From assembly GCA_030039095.1 (NCBI GenBank), contig JASHQP010000022.1, positions 1 through 9,483 on the forward strand: DNA of 9,483 bases, in the 5' to 3' direction. Shown here piece after piece: positions 6,105 through 9,483 of this stretch. A program made the position numbers and the translations under genes. Position 1 is the stretch's first letter. Each line of letters begins with the position of its first letter. The notes under the pieces are model-generated. The model made no database searches. It worked only from the letters and a program-made list of their open reading frames with translations, and was not told where the DNA came from. The stretch comes from Streptosporangiaceae bacterium. GTDB lineage: Bacteria; Actinomycetota; Actinomycetes; Streptosporangiales; Streptosporangiaceae.

Positions 6105-7796
6105 GTGAACGCAGATCATCGCCGCCTCAGCCGGCTGAGAGAGGGCCAGGGCGACATCGCGAACCATGTCATCGACGAGTTCGCCGCCGGGCGGATGTCG
6201 CGCCGGGACTTCATCCGGCGCGGCTCGGTCGTCGGGATCTCGCTGCCGCTGCTCGGGGCGATCGTCTCGGCGTGCGGCAGCGCGAGCTCGTCGCCGTCGT
6301 CGAGCTCGTCCGGCGGCAAGGCCGGGGCGACGATCAAGGTGGGGATCGTCACGCCGACCGCGGCGATCAACCCGCTGACCGTGGCCGACCAGGGCGGCCT
6401 GGACATGCTCGCCCAGACCGGCGAGTACCTCTGCCTGTCCACCCAGACCCTGGCGCTGAAGCCCGTGCTCGCCGAGAGCTGGTCGTCGAACTCCACCGCG
6501 GACGTGTGGACGTTCAAGATCCGGCAGGGGGTCAAGTTCCACAACGGCAAGGCGCTCACCGCGGACGACGTCGTCTACACCTACCAGCTCCAGTCCAACC
6601 CGAAGAACGCGTCGAACGCGCTGTCCAACTTCGGCGGCGTGCTCACGCCGTCCGGTGTGCAGAAGGTCGACGACTTCACGGTGGCGTTCCACCTCGCGGC
6701 GCCGAACGGGAACTTCCCGTACCTGACCTCGTCCGACAACTACAACATGATCATCATCCCGAACGGGTACAACCCGTCGGACTGGCAGAGCTCGTTCATC
6801 GGCACCGGGCCGTTCGTGCTGAAGAGCTACACGGCCAAGGTCGGCGCGACGTTCACCCGCAACGAGCAGTACTGGGGCACCAAGGCGCTGCCCGCCGAGA
6901 CCCAGTTCACCTTCTACGCCACCCAGACGCCGGAGATCCTCGCGCTGTCCAACGGGTCGATCGACGTCGTGGGGCAGTTCGCCGTGGCCGGCGCCGAGCA
7001 GCTGCTCGCCTCCGGCGCCCCGTACAACATCATCAAGCTGCGGTCCAGCGCGCACCGCGAGCTCTCGATGCGCTGCGATCAGGCGCCGTTCACCGATCCG
7101 CGGGTGCGCCAGGCGATCGCGCTGACGCTGGACCGCCCGGCGATCGTGAAGGCACTGTTCAAGGGGTACGCGGACATCGGCAACGACAGCCCGTTCGCCC
7201 CGGTCTTCCCGTCCACGAACACCAGCGTCCCGCAGCGAACCCAGAACATCAGCAAGGCGAAGTCGCTGCTGTCAGCGGCTGGCCACCCGAGCGGGTTCAG
7301 CACCCATCTCACCACCGAGCAGTTCCTGGAGATCCCCGAATACGCCCAGATCGTCGTGGAGTCGGCGAAGGCCATCGGGGTGAACATAGGACTGACGGTC
7401 GAGAGCTCGAGCGCCTATTACGGCAAGGCCACGTTCGGGAACTCGGACTGGCTCGACGCCACGATGAGCCTGGTCGACTACGGGCACCGCAGCGTGCCGA
7501 ACGTGTTCCTGACCGCCCCGCTGGAGACCACGAACGCGAAGACCGGCACGGGCCCGTGGAACGCGGCGCACTTCAGCAACTCGCAGTACGACAGCCTGGT
7601 GAGCAAGTACATCGCGACCGTCGACCTGTCCACCCAGCGGACGATCGCCGGGCAGATCGAGACCCTGCTGCTGGACCAGACGCCGATCATCTTCGGGTAC
7701 TTCTACAACTACCTGACCGCGACCGCCAAGACCGTGAGCGGCGCCTACCCCACCGCGATCGGTCACATCTTCCTGTACAACACGACCAAGAGCTGA
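6105..7796 (+). CDS. Tat-exported lipoprotein substrate-binding protein, SBP family 5 (DppA/OppA type)
   Basis: The 563-residue protein captures the solute outside the membrane and delivers it to the importer. The N terminus has a hydrophilic lead of about 30 residues, then the twin-arginine motif SRRDFIRRG (32-40, RR at 33-34) and a short hydrophobic stretch. The lipobox VSAC places the lipidated cysteine at C57. This indicates folded export by Tat and anchoring on the outer face. A Ser-rich linker (about 58-74) tethers the mature domain. The family-5 signature is at about 135-160 (WTFKIRQGVKFHNG followed by ADDVVYTYQ). The ligand-binding fold continues to the C terminus with no frameshift. 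It follows the ATPase by 78 bases with its own strong ribosome site; many such operons put this gene first. Family 5 proteins bind peptides, nickel, opines, sugars or other amino-acid derivatives, so the ligand is not assigned. Confidence 0.95.
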   Translation: MNADHRRLSRLREGQGDIANHVIDEFAAGRMSRRDFIRRGSVVGISLPLLGAIVSACGSASSSPSSSSSGGKAGATIKVGIVTPTAAINPLTVADQGGLDMLAQTGEYLCLSTQTLALKPVLAESWSSNSTADVWTFKIRQGVKFHNGKALTADDVVYTYQLQSNPKNASNALSNFGGVLTPSGVQKVDDFTVAFHLAAPNGNFPYLTSSDNYNMIIIPNGYNPSDWQSSFIGTGPFVLKSYTAKVGATFTRNEQYWGTKALPAETQFTFYATQTPEILALSNGSIDVVGQFAVAGAEQLLASGAPYNIIKLRSSAHRELSMRCDQAPFTDPRVRQAIALTLDRPAIVKALFKGYADIGNDSPFAPVFPSTNTSVPQRTQNISKAKSLLSAAGHPSGFSTHLTTEQFLEIPEYAQIVVESAKAIGVNIGLTVESSSAYYGKATFGNSDWLDATMSLVDYGHRSVPNVFLTAPLETTNAKTGTGPWNAAHFSNSQYDSLVSKYIATVDLSTQRTIAGQIETLLLDQTPIIFGYFYNYLTATAKTVSGAYPTAIGHIFLYNTTKS

Positions 7797-7809
7797 GCGC
7801 GCGGCCGTC

Positions 7810-8838
7810 GTGGACCAGGCAGGGACCGGCGCCGGCCTGTGGCTCCGGTTCCTGTCCGGTCCCGACATCGACGATCTCGGCCTCACCGGCGCCGAGATCG
7901 TCGATGCCGTGGAGGGCGCGGTGCTCGCCCACGGTGAGGGCCGCGTCGTTTTCGAGCCTCGGGTGCATCTGGTGCCCGGCGACGGCCGCGCCGGGCACTT
8001 CAACGTGCTCCGCGGCCACCTGCCGGGGCTCGGGGCCGGGGGCCTGTCCGGGGTCAAGGTCGTGGGCGACTTCGTGGACAACTTCTCCCGCGGGCTGCCC
8101 AGCGAGCTCGGTCTGCTGACGCTCTACGACCCCGGTACCGGGATCCCCCTGTCGATCATGGATGCCACCCTGATCACCGCGTGCCGGACCGGCGCGATGA
8201 CGGCGGTCGGCGCCCGGTACCTGGCCCGGCCGGATGCGCGGGTGCTGGGCCACGTCGGCGCCCGGGGCACCGCGTTCTGGAACGTGGTCCTGCTGGACGA
8301 GATGTTCGACCTCGACGAGATCCGGGTGACCAGCCGCCGGCCGGAGTCACGAGAGGCGTTCGCGCGCCAGCTGGCCGACGTCACCGGAACACCGGTGCGG
8401 GTGGCCGTCACCCCGGACGAGGTGTTCGACGGCGCCGACATCCTGGTCGAGGCCTCGCGGCTGACCGAGCCACAGCCACTGCTGCGGACCAGCATCGTCC
8501 GGCCCGGCGCGTTCGTCGTGCCCTACGGCACGATCAGCGCCGTCGAGCTCGACCTGCTCGACGTGATGGACAAGGTCGTCGTCGACGACTGGCGGGAGGC
8601 GCAGTCCGGGCGGTTCGGCGCCCTGCGCCGGCACGTGGACAGCGGCCGGCTGTCACCGCAGACCCTGCACGCCGAGCTCGGCCAGATCGTCGCCGGCCGG
8701 CTCCCGGGCCGCGAGCGTGCCGGCGAGCGCATCCTGCTCTGGCACCGGGGCCTGTCCATCCTGGACGTCGCCGTCGGCGCGCTGATCCTGCGCCGGGCCG
8801 AGGAGGCCGGCATCGGCACGATGCTGCGCTACCGGTGA
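7810..8838 (+). CDS. Ornithine cyclodeaminase/mu-crystallin family protein, atypical
   Basis: The 342-residue length fits a family of NAD(P)-dependent cyclodeaminases, imino-acid reductases and amino-acid dehydrogenases. Family features are FLSGPDI (14-20), EPRVH with R51 (cf. the substrate-carboxylate Arg), GVKVV with K83, LYDPGTGIPLSIMDATLITACRTGA (about 105-129) with R126, and VVVDDWREA (256-264). Two positions are unusual. The nucleotide-loop motif, normally GxxGAGxxA, reads G147-H-V-G-A-R-G-T-A, with Arg at the second Gly of GAG. The segment that usually carries the catalytic Asp (Gly-x-Asp before a conserved Glu-Leu) reads YGTISAVEL (239-247), with no Asp. It may use a different chemistry or be a reductase subgroup I do not recognise. 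GTG at 7810 is 13 bases after the previous stop with no clear Shine-Dalgarno, implying coupled translation within the operon. Confidence 0.88.
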   Translation: MDQAGTGAGLWLRFLSGPDIDDLGLTGAEIVDAVEGAVLAHGEGRVVFEPRVHLVPGDGRAGHFNVLRGHLPGLGAGGLSGVKVVGDFVDNFSRGLPSELGLLTLYDPGTGIPLSIMDATLITACRTGAMTAVGARYLARPDARVLGHVGARGTAFWNVVLLDEMFDLDEIRVTSRRPESREAFARQLADVTGTPVRVAVTPDEVFDGADILVEASRLTEPQPLLRTSIVRPGAFVVPYGTISAVELDLLDVMDKVVVDDWREAQSGRFGALRRHVDSGRLSPQTLHAELGQIVAGRLPGRERAGERILLWHRGLSILDVAVGALILRRAEEAGIGTMLRYR

Positions 8839-8840
8839 CG

Positions 8841-9483
8841 ATGCCGCCCGCAAGCGCCGCCGCGGCGCCCATCGAGATCGCCGAGCCCGGTGACCTGGAC
8901 GCCGGGCGGATCCGCGAGATCGCCGCGGGGCGGCTGATCGAGCTCGCGCCCGCGCTGCTCGCCGGCGTTGACCGGCAGTGCCGTGCGGCGCGGGAGGTCC
9001 TGGGCGCCGGCGATCCCGTGTACGGGGTGAACACCGGCATGGGCGCCCTGTCCGGGGTCCGGCTGACCGACGCCGAGCAAGCCGCGCATCAGCACAATCT
9101 GCTGCTGGCCCGGGCAGCCGGGGGCCCGCCGTGGCTGGACGTCGCCGACGCGCGCGCGATCATCGCGGTCCGGCTGCGCACGTTCCTGTCCGGCGACTCC
9201 GGCGTGTCGGCCGCCCTGTGCGGGCAGCTGGCCAGCCTGATGAATGCTGGCCTCGCCCCCGCGGTGCCGCAGACCGGGGTGGGCTGCGCTGGCGAGATCA
9301 TTCCCCTTGCTCACGCGTTCGGGCCCCTCGTCGGAATCGGCCATGTGCTCACGCGGGCCGGGCGCCCCGTGCCCGCGGCGGAGGCGCTGCGTGCCCGCGG
9401 ACTCGGGCGCTACCGCCTGGGCCCGAGGGAAGGGCACGCGCTGCTGGCGGGGGTGCCGGGGGCGACAGCGCTGTGCCTGATGC
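8841..9483 (+). CDS. Histidine/aromatic ammonia-lyase-fold protein lacking the MIO triad, N-terminal 214 residues (runs off right edge)
   Basis: Family landmarks are clear: VYGVNTGMG (60-68) with the catalytic-type Y61, QHNLLLARAAG (84-94), RTFLSGDSGVS (113-123), PLAHAF (155-160), AAEALRARGL (179-188) and REGHALLAG (196-204). In MIO enzymes, Ala-Ser-Gly before PLAH cyclises into the electrophilic cofactor; here the triad is Cys149-Ala150-Gly151, so the Ser is missing and normal MIO cannot form. The Asn of the KEGLALLNGT block (N195 in Pseudomonas HutH) is A203, and the His of the SHAAG block (H83 in HutH) is R91. The protein is therefore not a conventional histidine or phenylalanine ammonia-lyase, though the Tyr base and overall fold are kept. 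It could be a MIO-independent lyase for a substrate with a better leaving group, or a non-lyase. ATG at 8841 is two bases after the previous stop; GTG at 8835, overlapping that stop, is possible. No Shine-Dalgarno is evident. Confidence 0.88.
   Translation, partial: MPPASAAAAPIEIAEPGDLDAGRIREIAAGRLIELAPALLAGVDRQCRAAREVLGAGDPVYGVNTGMGALSGVRLTDAEQAAHQHNLLLARAAGGPPWLDVADARAIIAVRLRTFLSGDSGVSAALCGQLASLMNAGLAPAVPQTGVGCAGEIIPLAHAFGPLVGIGHVLTRAGRPVPAAEALRARGLGRYRLGPREGHALLAGVPGATALCLM

Noticed and set aside
6272..8119. 615-codon plus-strand frame overlapping the binding protein
   Set aside because: Composition typical of a +1 shadow in high-GC DNA; the binding-protein frame carries signal peptide, lipobox and family motifs.

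Overview
The window is high-GC DNA in which real genes use almost only G/C in third codon positions. GTG starts are common, genes overlap by ATGA, and the solute-binding protein carries a twin-arginine lipoprotein signal. Together these point to an actinomycete, but the genus cannot be fixed from this stretch. No rRNA, tRNA, CRISPR array, transposase or regulator gene is visible.

Layout: two gene groups diverge from a control region at about 1967-2119. Leftward (minus strand) are a 24-codon ORF (1966-1892), an enolase-superfamily protein of the mandelate racemase type (1895-786), and an iron-dependent alcohol dehydrogenase that runs off the left edge (745-1). Rightward (plus strand) is a compact operon for a Dpp/Opp-type ABC importer: permease B (2120-3073), permease C (3070-3969), a fused two-domain ATPase (3966-6026) and a Tat-exported lipoprotein substrate-binding protein (6105-7796). 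Two enzyme genes follow with almost no spacing: an ornithine cyclodeaminase/mu-crystallin-like protein (7810-8838) and a histidine/aromatic ammonia-lyase-fold protein (8841 to the right edge).

How they may work together (inference): the importer captures a peptide-like, opine-like or amino-acid-derived solute. The two amino-acid-type enzymes of the same operon would process it. The divergent enolase-family enzyme and alcohol dehydrogenase would handle a hydroxy-acid or carbonyl product. The substrate is not evident.

The most notable observation is that the ammonia-lyase-fold protein lacks the Ala-Ser-Gly triad that forms the MIO cofactor (it reads Cys-Ala-Gly). It also lacks the Asn and His that surround the cofactor and substrate in HutH. 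The neighbouring cyclodeaminase-like protein has an altered nucleotide-binding glycine motif and no obvious catalytic Asp. A second curiosity is the 24-codon ORF, which resembles the first residues of formaldehyde-activating enzyme (Fae) and then stops, overlapping the enolase-family start. This could be a gene remnant or a translational-coupling leader.
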